Below, in pieces: positions 47,258 through 55,575 of a DNA stretch of 64,000 nt (positions within the stretch are counted from its first letter, which is position 1; every line of letters begins with the position of its first letter). The stretch comes from Jilunia laotingensis. GTDB lineage: Bacteria > Bacteroidota > Bacteroidia > Bacteroidales > Bacteroidaceae. A program made the translations under genes and the position numbers. The DNA lies in the NCBI RefSeq assembly GCF_014385165.1, contig NZ_JACRTF010000001.1, positions 2,604,001-2,668,000 on the forward strand, written 5' to 3'. Under the pieces are notes generated by a model. It searched no databases, was not told the DNA's origin, and was given only the letters and a program-made list of their open reading frames with translations.

Positions 47258-48376
47258 TTAATCATTTGCAAATTCCGTATATTCATCTATGATACCATCA
47301 TTCATATGCTCTAAATGAGGTTCCTTTTTAAGTTCCTTGATTGAATCATATGTGATAAAAGTACATAATTCAGATAAAGGTCCTTTTTCCATGAAAGCAA
47401 AAACAGGTCTGTTTATTTGTTCAAAAACAGCATCTCTACGTTCTATCGGGGCAACAATATGTATTTTAATATCAAGCATAGGCTGTAAAGATAACAAATC
47501 TGCCATTCTTAAAATACCTGAATATATTGCAGTTGTTCCTTCTACTTCAAATGCTCTGACAATAGAATGTCTTTTAATCCATAATATATCAATATTCTCT
47601 ATAACTTTTAAAGTATTGCCATCAAAAACTATTGGAAGCTCTTCTAGAAGACTATTGGCGTGTTTCGGTTTCCATTTGTTTAGTACTCTGGATCTGTCGG
47701 ATCTTGGAATCCATATTTTATAATTCAATTTCTCACCTATTTCAGCTAAAAGTGCTTGGATTTTGATAGATTCACGTTCTTGTATGGGAGGGTTTACAGA
47801 TATATTGTTATTAATATCTTCTTCCGGTATTTCTATAATGGTTTCCTTTTCATTTGATATCCTAATTCTTTGAGAAGCTTTAATCTTTTTCTTATCGTTC
47901 TCTGAAAAAGGAAAATCTTTCATATTTTGTTTTTGCTGTAATAAGACTTTTTCCAAATATTGACAATCCTTAAAAGGCCATACTCTTGGACTTGAAAAGA
48001 CCATATAGGTCCACTTTGTACTATCTTTTGGGAGCCCTTTGGTTATTGTTAAATTATTCCAAATTTCATCATTATGAATGGGGAGCCCTTTTTCTAAAGG
48101 AAGCCAAACTGTTGGTTTTACTCTAAATCTTAAAATAAAAGGATCTTCTTCTTTCATAAATATTGGAGTATTATCTTCAAAAGGAACACTGATGATTTCT
48201 AGTACTCCGATAAAACGTTGTATTTTTGTGCAATAACAAATGAATTTATCCCCAATGCTAATTTTCTGATTTTGAATATATGTTTTTCTTGAGATTCTAA
48301 ATCCAGAAACGGTTTGATCGGATTCTGAAAAGGCCAATGCTGTACTTGGTGAGAAAAGGTTTATAAAGTATTTCAT
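47258..48376 (-). CDS. EVE/PUA-like domain fused to a predicted nuclease-like domain
   Basis: 372 residues. Residues about 1-150 resemble an EVE/PUA-like domain (KYFINLFSPSTALAF ... VSGFRI ... GDKFICYCTKIQRFIGVLEI), a fold that in other proteins reads modified bases. Residues about 210-350 contain IVRAFEVEGTTAIYSGILRMADLLSL and IKIHIVAPIERRDAVFEQINRPVF, a conserved block I associate with restriction-endonuclease-like folds (acidic residues in FEVEGT). It may be a modification-dependent restriction enzyme, a defence role inferred from architecture only. It is AT-rich and stands alone. Confidence 0.55.
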   Translation of the reverse strand: MKYFINLFSPSTALAFSESDQTVSGFRISRKTYIQNQKISIGDKFICYCTKIQRFIGVLEIISVPFEDNTPIFMKEEDPFILRFRVKPTVWLPLEKGLPIHNDEIWNNLTITKGLPKDSTKWTYMVFSSPRVWPFKDCQYLEKVLLQQKQNMKDFPFSENDKKKIKASQRIRISNEKETIIEIPEEDINNNISVNPPIQERESIKIQALLAEIGEKLNYKIWIPRSDRSRVLNKWKPKHANSLLEELPIVFDGNTLKVIENIDILWIKRHSIVRAFEVEGTTAIYSGILRMADLLSLQPMLDIKIHIVAPIERRDAVFEQINRPVFAFMEKGPLSELCTFITYDSIKELKKEPHLEHMNDGIIDEYTEFAND

Positions 48377-48520
48377 TATTATATTGCCATAGAGTTAATA
48401 TGTGTACAAAAATAAGGAATAAATTTGTCTTCTTAATTTCGAATGATGAATATTTTCAATCTGTTTTTCAGATATAGCTGTTTTATTCTTTATTTTCTTT
48501 TTAATTTTTTCGGCAATCTC

Positions 48521-48553
48521 TTGACTCGTACCCTAGGGTAGAATATATCTTTG
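48521..48553 (+). promoter_or_regulatory. MerR-type promoter with central palindrome
   Basis: The perfect palindrome TACCCTAGGGTA (48529-48540) lies between a TTG at 48521-48523 and the -7 box TATCTTTG (48546-48553). The spacer is 22 bp, longer than the usual 19-21. An over-long spacer holding a palindrome is the hallmark of promoters that MerR proteins activate by untwisting DNA. The MerR gene itself starts 28-40 bp downstream. Confidence 0.6.
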
Positions 48554-48592
48554 TACTATAAACAAATTGCACATAAGTTTATGAAGAATAAA

Positions 48593-49408
48593 ATGAAGTT
48601 TAAAATCGGAGAATTTTCCAAGCTTTGTCAAGTGACGGTCAAAACTCTTCGTCACTATGAAGAGAAAGGGTTGTTAATCCCTTTTGAAGTGGATGAGTGG
48701 ACTGGCTACCGATATTATGATCTTGTTCAGCTTCGGCGAATGAATCGGATTATTTACCTGAAAAAGTTGGGCTTTAGTCTTGAAGAGATTGCGGAACTAT
48801 TTGAAAATGGTAAAGAATATCCTGATGCCGAACTGCTAAGAATGAAAATAGAGCAGTGCAAGAATGAGATAGAATATTTGGCAGGACGACAGATTGAGTT
48901 GAAAAAGCTGGGAATTATGCTCCAAAAACAAGAAAACATAATGAAAAAGGTCTTTCAAAAATCGTTTCCGGCAAGAATATTTGCCACACATCGTCGTAAA
49001 ATCGCTTCTTATCAAGAATTATTTGAACTGTGTCCAAATATTATAGGTCCGGAAATGTATCGTTTAGGCTGTGAATGTCCTGATCCGGGATACTGTTTTA
49101 CCGTGGAATACAACGAAGAGTACGGGATTAACATTGATATTGAATATTTTGAGGCTGTATCTGAACGTAAAGAAGATTCTGATTTGATTAAATTCAAAGA
49201 ACTTCCCGAAGTTCCCGTAGCTCTTTGTGCTAATCATTTTGGTTCGTATGAACAGATGCCGGAAACTTTTGCAGAACTCTATGCATATGCTGAGGCTAAT
49301 GGCTACGAAATAAGCGATCGCTCACGTTTTTGCTATATTGACGGTATCTGGAATAAGGAAAATATAGAAGATTGGCTGACTGAAATTCAATTGCCAGTAA
49401 AATTATAG
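48593..49408 (+). CDS. MerR-family regulator with GyrI-like effector domain
   Basis: 271 residues from the ATG at 48593 (MKFKIGEFSKLCQV); ATG 48581 is possible, but upstream codons overlap the -7 box. N-terminal MerR winged helix (KTLRHYEEKGLLIPFEVDEWTGYRYYDLVQLRRMNRI), a coiled-coil dimerisation helix about 80-115, then a GyrI-like ligand domain about 120-271. This BmrR-like architecture senses hydrophobic drugs. Its own promoter has the MerR-type palindrome, so it is probably autoregulated. The MATE/Vat genes 360 bp downstream are possible targets. Confidence 0.88.
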   Translation: MKFKIGEFSKLCQVTVKTLRHYEEKGLLIPFEVDEWTGYRYYDLVQLRRMNRIIYLKKLGFSLEEIAELFENGKEYPDAELLRMKIEQCKNEIEYLAGRQIELKKLGIMLQKQENIMKKVFQKSFPARIFATHRRKIASYQELFELCPNIIGPEMYRLGCECPDPGYCFTVEYNEEYGINIDIEYFEAVSERKEDSDLIKFKELPEVPVALCANHFGSYEQMPETFAELYAYAEANGYEISDRSRFCYIDGIWNKENIEDWLTEIQLPVKL

Positions 49409-49768
49409 TATTGCTTAAATCCCTATGTGACATGAGGACTTGATACTGGGAAAAATTGAGACTGAGGGCCTTTTAGAAGAATGCAGTCTCAACTTCCCTT
49501 TAAAATAAATAGAAAAGTGAGCTTTCTATTCAAGAATTCCTTTATCTTTGTGCGGTACATAACTATGAATTGATTGTTCAACCCATGAAATTTCAACTCT
49601 GTATATAGCTGCTTTCAACGAATAGCCCTGTTCAATAAAGCTATTCAGCTATTTGGCAAATAAAAAAATATTTGTCACGGAGATTTTATATCCTATTATT
49701 TATGATTTTGCATGATGGCAGACTGATTTCTTGCAGCCTGGCCGATCTTGCAGTTTTACAGTTGAACA
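49409..49768. other. 360-bp gap before the MATE gene
   Basis: Contains an inverted repeat (TTGAGACTG 49456-49464 with CAGTCTCAA 49484-49492) that may end the MerR transcript, and a TATCTTTG -7-like box at 49543-49550 directed at the MATE gene. If that box is used, the MATE mRNA has a leader of about 210 nt. No gene is seen. Confidence 0.5.
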
Positions 49769-51061
49769 ATGAATTATTCATATAAACAAATCTGGCTCAT
49801 CAACTTTCCGGTGATGATGAGCATTTTAATGGAGCAGCTGATTAATATAACGGACGCTGTCTTTCTAGGTCATGTAGGAGAAGTCGCACTAGGAGCATCC
49901 GCCATTGCCGGAATTTATTATCTGGCAATTTACATGCTTGGATTCGGTTTTAGCATAGGTTTGCAAGTAATGATTGCCCGGAGAAATGGAGAACGGAATT
50001 ACAAGGCAACAGGAAAGACATTCTTTCAAGGATTATTCTTTTTATCAGGATTGGCGATTCCACTTTGCCTGTTGATTCAAATAATTTCTCCTTTGATATT
50101 GAAACGTTTAATTACTTCACCGGAGATTTATCAGGCAGTGGTTCGGTATTTGGATTGGCGTAGTTTCGGTTTACTATTCTCGTTTCCGTTTCTGGCCATT
50201 CGTTCTTTCTTTGTAGGGATCACATTTACGAAAGCTTTGTCATGGGCAGCTATTATCGCGGTAATAATCAATATCTCTTTAAATTATTTCTTGATATTTG
50301 CATTGGAATTAGACATTTCGGGAGCTGCTATTGCTTCATCTTTAGCCGAAATGGGCTCTTTAGTTATGCTTTGTATCTATATGTACTGGAAAATTGACAA
50401 AGAGAAATATGGGTTGTATCCGGGCTGGGATGGAAAGTTACTTGTAAACGTTTTGAACTTGTCTGTATGGAGTATGTTTCATGCCTTTATCAGTGTTGCA
50501 CCTTGGTTCCTGTTTTTTGTAGCCATTGAGCATTTAGGAAGAACAGAATTGGCTATATCTAACATAACCAGAAGTGTATCAGCTCTCTTTTTTGTAATAG
50601 CCAATTCTTTTGCTGTTACTACAGGATCATTGGTCAGTAACGCGATTGGTGCTGGGGTGGGGAACGAGCTTTTTGCTATCTGTAGTAAGGTTTTAAAACT
50701 GGGCTATGCCATTGGGGTTCCATTGGTGGGGATTGCTATGTGTTGTAATCGCTGGATAGTAGGTTTCTATACGGATAGCGAAACATTGATACAATTGGCT
50801 TTTGTGCCTTTCATCGTCATGCTGTTGAATTATACTTTTGCTTTGCCCGGTTATGTGTATTTAAATGCCGTAGGAGGAACGGGGAAAACTAAAATTACAT
50901 TTCTATTTCAGGTGACGACTACATTCGTATATTTGACGTACCTGTTTCTGTTAAGTTTTTATACACAAGTATCTCTGGCGGTCTACCTGACGGCAGAGTA
51001 TCTTTTTGTAATTCTATTGGCAGTGCAATCTATCATCTATTTGAAATATAAACATTATTAA
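49769..51061 (+). CDS. MATE family multidrug efflux transporter
   Basis: 430 residues with about 12 hydrophobic helices. Start MNYSYKQIWLINFPVMMSILMEQLINITDAVFLGHVGEVALGA is the typical MATE first helix pair (FPVMMSIL, TDAVFLG). Exports cationic or other toxic compounds using Na+ or H+. It is followed 13 bp later by a Vat-type acetyltransferase gene, so the two probably form a small resistance-like operon. Confidence 0.92.
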   Translation: MNYSYKQIWLINFPVMMSILMEQLINITDAVFLGHVGEVALGASAIAGIYYLAIYMLGFGFSIGLQVMIARRNGERNYKATGKTFFQGLFFLSGLAIPLCLLIQIISPLILKRLITSPEIYQAVVRYLDWRSFGLLFSFPFLAIRSFFVGITFTKALSWAAIIAVIINISLNYFLIFALELDISGAAIASSLAEMGSLVMLCIYMYWKIDKEKYGLYPGWDGKLLVNVLNLSVWSMFHAFISVAPWFLFFVAIEHLGRTELAISNITRSVSALFFVIANSFAVTTGSLVSNAIGAGVGNELFAICSKVLKLGYAIGVPLVGIAMCCNRWIVGFYTDSETLIQLAFVPFIVMLLNYTFALPGYVYLNAVGGTGKTKITFLFQVTTTFVYLTYLFLLSFYTQVSLAVYLTAEYLFVILLAVQSIIYLKYKHY

Positions 51062-51074
51062 AAAATAACGAGTT

Positions 51075-51707
51075 ATGATGACAAAAATATATCCACGTAC
51101 AGGAGATAAACAAACGGTGTATCTCAATGCGGTAGTGAAAGATCCACAAATAGCGATTGGTGATTATACTATTTATAATGATTTTATTGCTGATCCTTTG
51201 TTGTTTGAAAAGAACAATGTGCTTTATCATTATCCTATTCATAGAGAAAAGCTAGTCATAGGTAAATACTGTTCTATTGCCTGTGGTGCGAAATTTCTGT
51301 TCAATTGTGCTAACCATACATTAAAATCCATATCAACTTATACTTTTCCAGTATTCTATGAAGAATGGGAATTGAAAAAAACAGATGTTACTACTGCTTG
51401 GGATTATAAAGGAGATATTATAATCGGTAATGATGTGTGGATTGGTTATGAAGCCATTATTATGGCAGGAGTCCGTATAGGAGATGGAGCGATTATTGCC
51501 GCACGTGCTGTTGTGACGAAGGATATTCCATCTTATACGATTGTAGGTGGTACGCCTGCCAAAGAAATCCGGAAGCGCTTTGATATGGATGTGATAGCAA
51601 AATTGCTAATTTTAAGATGGTGGGATTGGCCTATTGATAAAATACACCGGAATTTACCATCTATTATGGAGGGGAGTCTAAATGAATTGTTTTTTTATGA
51701 AGAATAA
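51075..51707 (+). CDS. Xenobiotic O-acetyltransferase (Vat/CatB-type hexapeptide)
   Basis: 210 residues (second ATG at 51078). A left-handed beta-helix acetyltransferase: [69 protein letters not shown], then [19 protein letters not shown]. The loop with NCANHTLKS contains the His used by streptogramin A and chloramphenicol acetyltransferases. It may inactivate streptogramin A-like or related hydroxyl compounds, but Vat-like proteins without drug activity are common. Cotranscribed with the MATE gene. Confidence 0.85.
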   Translation: MMTKIYPRTGDKQTVYLNAVVKDPQIAIGDYTIYNDFIADPLLFEKNNVLYHYPIHREKLVIGKYCSIACGAKFLFNCANHTLKSISTYTFPVFYEEWELKKTDVTTAWDYKGDIIIGNDVWIGYEAIIMAGVRIGDGAIIAARAVVTKDIPSYTIVGGTPAKEIRKRFDMDVIAKLLILRWWDWPIDKIHRNLPSIMEGSLNELFFYEE

Positions 51708-51721
51708 CAAAGTTCATATTT

Positions 51722-51763
51722 AACGTGAATTCTAAGACTTGTTTAAGTTTTAGAATTCACGTT
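51722..51763 (+). terminator. Terminator of the MATE/acetyltransferase operon
   Basis: 19-bp arms AACGTGAATTCTAAGACTT (51722-51740) and AAGTTTTAGAATTCACGTT (51745-51763), with one G-T pair, around a GTTT loop. A T-rich tail follows further on. Confidence 0.75.
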
Positions 51764-51910
51764 ATTTACACTGTTTTTTGAGAAAAGAAGGTTTATTTTA
51801 CCGATAGAGTATAACTGAATGGAGTGGTTTTGGATAATACAAGGTACTATAAAATGTTTTGTAAATGGGAATAGGATTCAAATATAAAACCTGAATAACT
51901 TGATTACAAA

Positions 51911-52885
51911 CTAACTGTTACTCACACTTTTCAAGAGATCGACCGCAACCTTTTGAGAACGCGATCCGTTGTCATAATCGAAGAAGAACAGGCGCGGCAC
52001 TGCCGCTCGTACTATCCAGATATGCTCCTTTGCCGCCTTGTGCCTGTCATGTTCTATGACCGGGAGAGTGGTTTCATCCACCTGTATGTAGTCAGAGGAG
52101 AGGACTTTCTTTTTGAGTTCAAGGTAAAGAGGTCTTAAAAGTTCACAGACCGGCTTGAACCAGCCATCCAACGTGTTTCTCGACAGTTTCACTCCCAGAG
52201 GTTCCAGTTGCTTGACCTGCCGGTAAAACGGAACGTGATACTCGTATTTCTGTAAAAGTATCTCCGCGAGTATGGAAGCCCCGGGCATACCTTTATATAT
52301 GGGCATCAACGGCAAAGGGGCGGTGACTACGATCCGGTTCCCGTTTTCAATGGCCTCCGTCCCGTCTTTGATTGCATACGTGGGGCGTACCGTGTCTTTT
52401 ACATAGAGGTACCCGGGTTTCATCTCAAGGGTTCTGGTGTATTCCTCGCCTATCTTGACGTATTTGCCCAGATCGAGGTCTTCCAGCTCGATGACAACCG
52501 TCACGACCGGAAGGTCATCCATGATGATCCAGTTGCGGTGTGGAGTTTTACTGGTGACTTGGGGTTTCGAGGTGATGATCTGTGCCGCCTTGTTTCTGGC
52601 CGCTTCGATTTCCACCTCTATCTGTCCCAAGTCACCGTAATCAAAAGGGAGCATGGGGTCCCCGTTGTTTATAGGATCGCATTTCTCACTCATCTTTCCG
52701 AACGCTTTCCTTTTCAACCATGCCAGGGAGGCGTTCAGTTCAACTATCGTGGCGCGGAGTTCCTCTATGGTCTTGGTCTGGGACTCGATGACCTCACTTT
52801 GCTTCCGGTTCGTCTCCATCAGCAAGGCAAGCTGTTCCTTCATAGAGTCCGTCACCCGCTTCGGTGTATCTTCTTTCGTTGTCAT
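51911..52885 (-). pseudogene. IS66 transposase, C-terminally truncated
   Basis: 324 codons. An N-terminal coiled coil (MKEQLALLMETNRKQSEVIESQ ... LNASLAWLKRKAFGKMSEK) is followed by a Cys-poor linker and the start of the DDE catalytic domain (SDYIQVDETTLPVIEHDRHKAAKEHIWIVRAA). The frame ends in FDYDNGSRSQKVAVDLLKSVSNS, where intact IS66 transposases continue for about 200 residues with the remaining catalytic acids. It should be inactive. Start overlaps the upstream frame (ATGA). Confidence 0.82.
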
Positions 52886-53240
52886 TCAATATCTTGTTTG
52901 ATTGTATAAAGGTAGTGAAAAAACAACCAGAAAAGCAATCCGGCAAGCTCTTTATTTACAGATATTTGCCAGTGTCTTTTCAAATCGGAGAGCCGTCTTT
53001 GCTTTCCCTTTCGTTTGTCCTCGTTGATGTCTTCCACCATGATGACAAGATCACTCCATGTCATGGGGTACGAGTGGGTTTCAGGATCATAAGCGGGGAT
53101 TTTAAAAGTTCCTTCCTCAAGCAGCTTCTTGTACATCACCAGACCTCCCGTTTCTGCGTGCAGAAGCTTTATACAGTTTTTCAGCCTGTTGATAAATATG
53201 TACACATCTTCATTCCGGACATCTTGGAATGTTTTTTTCA
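51911..53240 (-). mobile_element. Truncated IS66-family insertion sequence
   Basis: Two overlapping genes: an accessory frame (52882-53241) and a transposase (51911-52885) that stops about 200 residues short. The 3' part of the element and its terminal inverted repeat on the low-coordinate side are missing; sequence unrelated to the transposase begins near 51925. The other edge falls inside an integrase gene near 53215-53240. Exact boundaries need alignment to an intact copy. Confidence 0.75.
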
Positions 53241-53241
53241 A
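52882..53241 (-). CDS. IS66-associated accessory frame of unknown function
   Basis: 119 codons if read from a TTG at 53241; the true start is unclear because the left part overlaps the junction with the integrase remnant. Sequence includes VRNEDVYIFINRLKNCIKLLHAETGGLVMYKKLLEEGTFKIPAYD and a basic stretch RKGKQRRLSDLKRHWQISVNKE. It is not the classical IS66 TnpB. Its stop overlaps the transposase ATG (ATGA), so it belongs to the insertion sequence. Function unknown. Confidence 0.55.
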   Translation of the reverse strand: MKKTFQDVRNEDVYIFINRLKNCIKLLHAETGGLVMYKKLLEEGTFKIPAYDPETHSYPMTWSDLVIMVEDINEDKRKGKQRRLSDLKRHWQISVNKELAGLLFWLFFHYLYTIKQDIE

Positions 53242-53383
53242 AGTTCCAGTGTTCCGCTTTTACAGACACACCTAAACTTTTATACTTTCGTTTGCCATCC
53301 ATGCAGACACAAACCATAAGCGGATGTTCACCATTACCAAGAGTTTTTGACTTGTAACACAATATATTAACGGTGGTAGCCAT
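53210..53383 (-). pseudogene. Tyrosine integrase, N-terminal remnant
   Basis: 58 codons from ATG 53383 (MATTVNILCYKSKTLGNGE), which is the N-terminal arm-binding domain of Bacteroides conjugative or mobilisable element integrases (HPLMVCVCMDGKRKYKSLGVSVKAEHWNFEKN). The remaining about 340 residues, including the core and catalytic Arg/His/Tyr domain, are absent. The break coincides with the edge of the IS66 element. The far side of the IS does not resume the integrase, so a deletion also occurred. Confidence 0.78.
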
Positions 53384-53828
53384 ATCGTTTTTCGGTTTAC
53401 ATCTTGGTTTACATGAGAGTTGAAAAACCACCGAAAAAGACACCGAAAAGACATAAAAAAAACAGCTACTTTTATTAGTAACTGCTTGATAATTAATCTT
53501 TTAAAAGTGGTGCCACCAGCAAGAGAACTTTTATCTTCTCTCTGTTGATTATCACCGTTTTATAATTTCTTCCATTTGGAAATCCACATGATTTAGCACA
53601 CGATTATGTTTTATCGTTTTGCTCGCTATAAGAACGATTCTTTTTTCAAATATCTCATTGTTTATATATCGCCTGAGATTCTTATTGTATAGTTAACATT
53701 CTGATAATTAAAATTTTACATTTTTAATTTCAAGCATATCCCATGAATTTGCTACGTGCTTTTGCGGCAGTTTGCTCATGGAGAATACTGGATACAAAGA
53801 TAAGTCTTTTATCGGATATACAATGCCT
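53384..53828. other. 445-bp gap between integrase remnant and hypothetical gene
   Basis: AT-rich with no convincing gene. It contains the short inverted repeat TGGTGCCACCA (53518-53528). Such sequences resemble the acceptor end of a tRNA gene, so this could be an attachment-site relic, but no tRNA body is present. Confidence 0.35.
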
Positions 53829-54827
53829 TTATACATGTGTAATATTGCCTTCACTACTTTTTATGCGCTTATTGAGAAAACGTCTAATTCTTGTCTCCCA
53901 ATTTGCATCATGATAAAATCTTTCGATCATTAACTTTTCCCTTTGTACCGATTGTTTGTCTCTTATAATATTCGTTTCATAATCAGATAATTTAAATACA
54001 TATGTTGCATTTTCCGAATACATTGTTTCTAATAATATAATATCTAAATTACTAAAGCCAAAAACAATATATCCAAAGAAATTATTTGGACCTTTTCCTC
54101 TTATATCAGGTTCATACTCTTTTAATATATGTAACCTTTTTTGAAAAGCCTTTTGTTCTTGATTATCTTTCACATAATGACTTGATATACGTACTACTTC
54201 ATCAAAGTTTTCAGCCTCATTCAATGTACCTTTTGGGAGCAATTCCATATCAAACCTTTTATTAAAATGAATTGCGGGTTCTAGTTTAGATGTAAATATT
54301 TCAAAGTCGTTAAATATTTCACAAAATAGATTTATGACATGGGTATTCTTCATGTTATTTTCTATATCATTTATATATACCAGAGGGGTTGATGATACTA
54401 CAATTTTTTGCCCATGAATATTAGTCTTAAAGGTAAATTGCATATTATATTTATGCAGTAATACTTTGGCATAGATATGAAAGTCTCTGTAATAGCTAAC
54501 ATGAGTACCATCTTTAGTGGTATATTCAATGTGTTTTGTGTTAGTGACTTTTTCTTCAGGTTGTTTGCGTACGAACTTTCCATTTACATTATTCTTTGAA
54601 GCTGATTTTCTTGCTTTCGGAATAAATGTTGCATCATCAACAAAATCCTTAGGCAATCCATATTTATCCAAATAAGGACTATTAATATAGTCTTCATATA
54701 GTAAACCTACATAAAAAGCCTCTCCTTCATCTAGGAATGCAGATAGATACTTGCTCGAATTTAGAATTCTTACATGTTTTCTTTTCACTGAATCATTTGC
54801 CTGATTCTCAAAGTAATCATTTTTCAT
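53829..54827 (-). CDS. Hypothetical protein, 332 residues
   Basis: An AT-rich gene with no domain I can name. The N-terminal part is Lys/Asn-rich and charged. A middle block (DGTHVSYYRDFHIYAKVLLHKYNMQF) and the C-terminal 90 residues (FFGYIVFGFSNLDIILLETMYSENATYVFKLSDYE ... ERFYHDANWETRIRRFLNKRI) look like compact folded domains. The latter resembles C-terminal segments of other Bacteroides hypothetical proteins from genomic islands. No signal peptide. It may be a cargo or defence gene; no function is claimed. Confidence 0.75.
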   Translation of the reverse strand: MKNDYFENQANDSVKRKHVRILNSSKYLSAFLDEGEAFYVGLLYEDYINSPYLDKYGLPKDFVDDATFIPKARKSASKNNVNGKFVRKQPEEKVTNTKHIEYTTKDGTHVSYYRDFHIYAKVLLHKYNMQFTFKTNIHGQKIVVSSTPLVYINDIENNMKNTHVINLFCEIFNDFEIFTSKLEPAIHFNKRFDMELLPKGTLNEAENFDEVVRISSHYVKDNQEQKAFQKRLHILKEYEPDIRGKGPNNFFGYIVFGFSNLDIILLETMYSENATYVFKLSDYETNIIRDKQSVQREKLMIERFYHDANWETRIRRFLNKRIKSSEGNITHV

Positions 54828-54946
54828 TTTCTTTAAATTTTAATTTTTTGATGTAAATAACCTCTTCTTCTTTTTAAATATCCACAAGAGGCTTTGGGAT
54901 ATCAGGCAAATTCAGCAGCAATTAGTATTTTCTATCACAAAAATAC

Positions 54947-54954
54947 TATCTTTG
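54947..54954 (+). promoter_or_regulatory. -7 box of candidate sRNA
   Basis: TATCTTTG at 54947-54954 with a weak upstream TTAG (54922-54925) at 21 bp. It points at the candidate RNA ending in the strong terminator at 55017-55053. Confidence 0.5.
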
Positions 54955-54958
54955 CAAA

Positions 54959-55053
54959 CCAATGATCACTTAAAGAAGTATCTTCTTTTATTCCGCCAAG
55001 AATATTAGATCTGGATCCGAACAAGTATTTGCCTACTTGTTCGGTTTTCTTTT
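54959..55053 (+). ncRNA. Candidate small RNA with strong terminator
   Basis: About 95 nt predicted from a TATCTTTG promoter element to a perfect 11-bp terminator stem (CCGAACAAGTA 55017-55027 with TACTTGTTCGG 55034-55044) and a U-rich tail. Nothing is encoded on this strand upstream that would need this terminator, which is the main argument for a separate short transcript. It is divergent from the hypothetical gene and converges on the PIN-like gene. Start position is estimated. Confidence 0.6.
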
Positions 55054-55119
55054 GTTGACAATCAACTGTTAAATTTGCATTTTGTCAACCTGATGGTGCA
55101 AAAAACTTCATTCTTTTCA

Positions 55120-55575
55120 TCATTGTTTTTTTCTTATCGTTTTTAATACATTTGTTAATTGTTCGAATTTTTCTCGTTTGATTATGTTTTGATTTAATAA
55201 CTCGGTTAATATCCATTCTGTTTTTTGACAAACAAGTTCTTCCTCTTGCCCTTTTGCTATAGTTTTACTATCAGATAAAACTATAGCATTAAGTTTCATT
55301 GCTAACCATATTGCAGAAGTTTCTACTATACAGCAAGACTTTCTACATCTTCCTAAGGAAATAACTTCTTGTAATTCATCGATAGACAATTTCTTTATAT
55401 GTATTTTTTTGTCTCTCTCAAAAGAGTCTATACTATATTTACAATTAGATTTTCTTATGTCATTTATAAGTAAATCAGTTATGTAAAACTCAAAATTAAG
55501 AGCGAAGAATTCTGCAGATATATTAAGGTCTTGCAGCATGAATAATATATTAATATCACCTATTGTAATGTTCAT
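55120..55575 (-). CDS. PIN-like domain protein, probable toxin
   Basis: 151 residues with the spacing of a PIN ribonuclease: Asp7 with Asn9 in GDINILF, Glu85 (IVETSA), Asp102 (VLSDSKT) and Glu120 (KTEWIL) are candidate metal-binding acids. Residues 82-127 read like the usual A-x-x-L-x-A-x-x-L-T-D-D region with LNAIVLSD. Its start overlaps the stop of the upstream HTH/ImmA-type gene (ATGA at 55572-55575). PIN proteins in such pairs are RNases neutralised by a partner. Family assignment rests on motif spacing and context. Confidence 0.6.
   Translation of the reverse strand: MNITIGDINILFMLQDLNISAEFFALNFEFYITDLLINDIRKSNCKYSIDSFERDKKIHIKKLSIDELQEVISLGRCRKSCCIVETSAIWLAMKLNAIVLSDSKTIAKGQEEELVCQKTEWILTELLNQNIIKREKFEQLTNVLKTIRKKQ

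Noticed and set aside
51075..51707. Firm call as a streptogramin resistance gene
   Set aside because: Hexapeptide acetyltransferases of this shape are common and substrates cannot be told from sequence; kept as Vat/CatB-type.
53518..53528. tRNA-like TGGTGCCACCA as proof of an attachment site
   Set aside because: Only a short palindrome is present; no tRNA body or matching second copy was found, so it stays a weak note.
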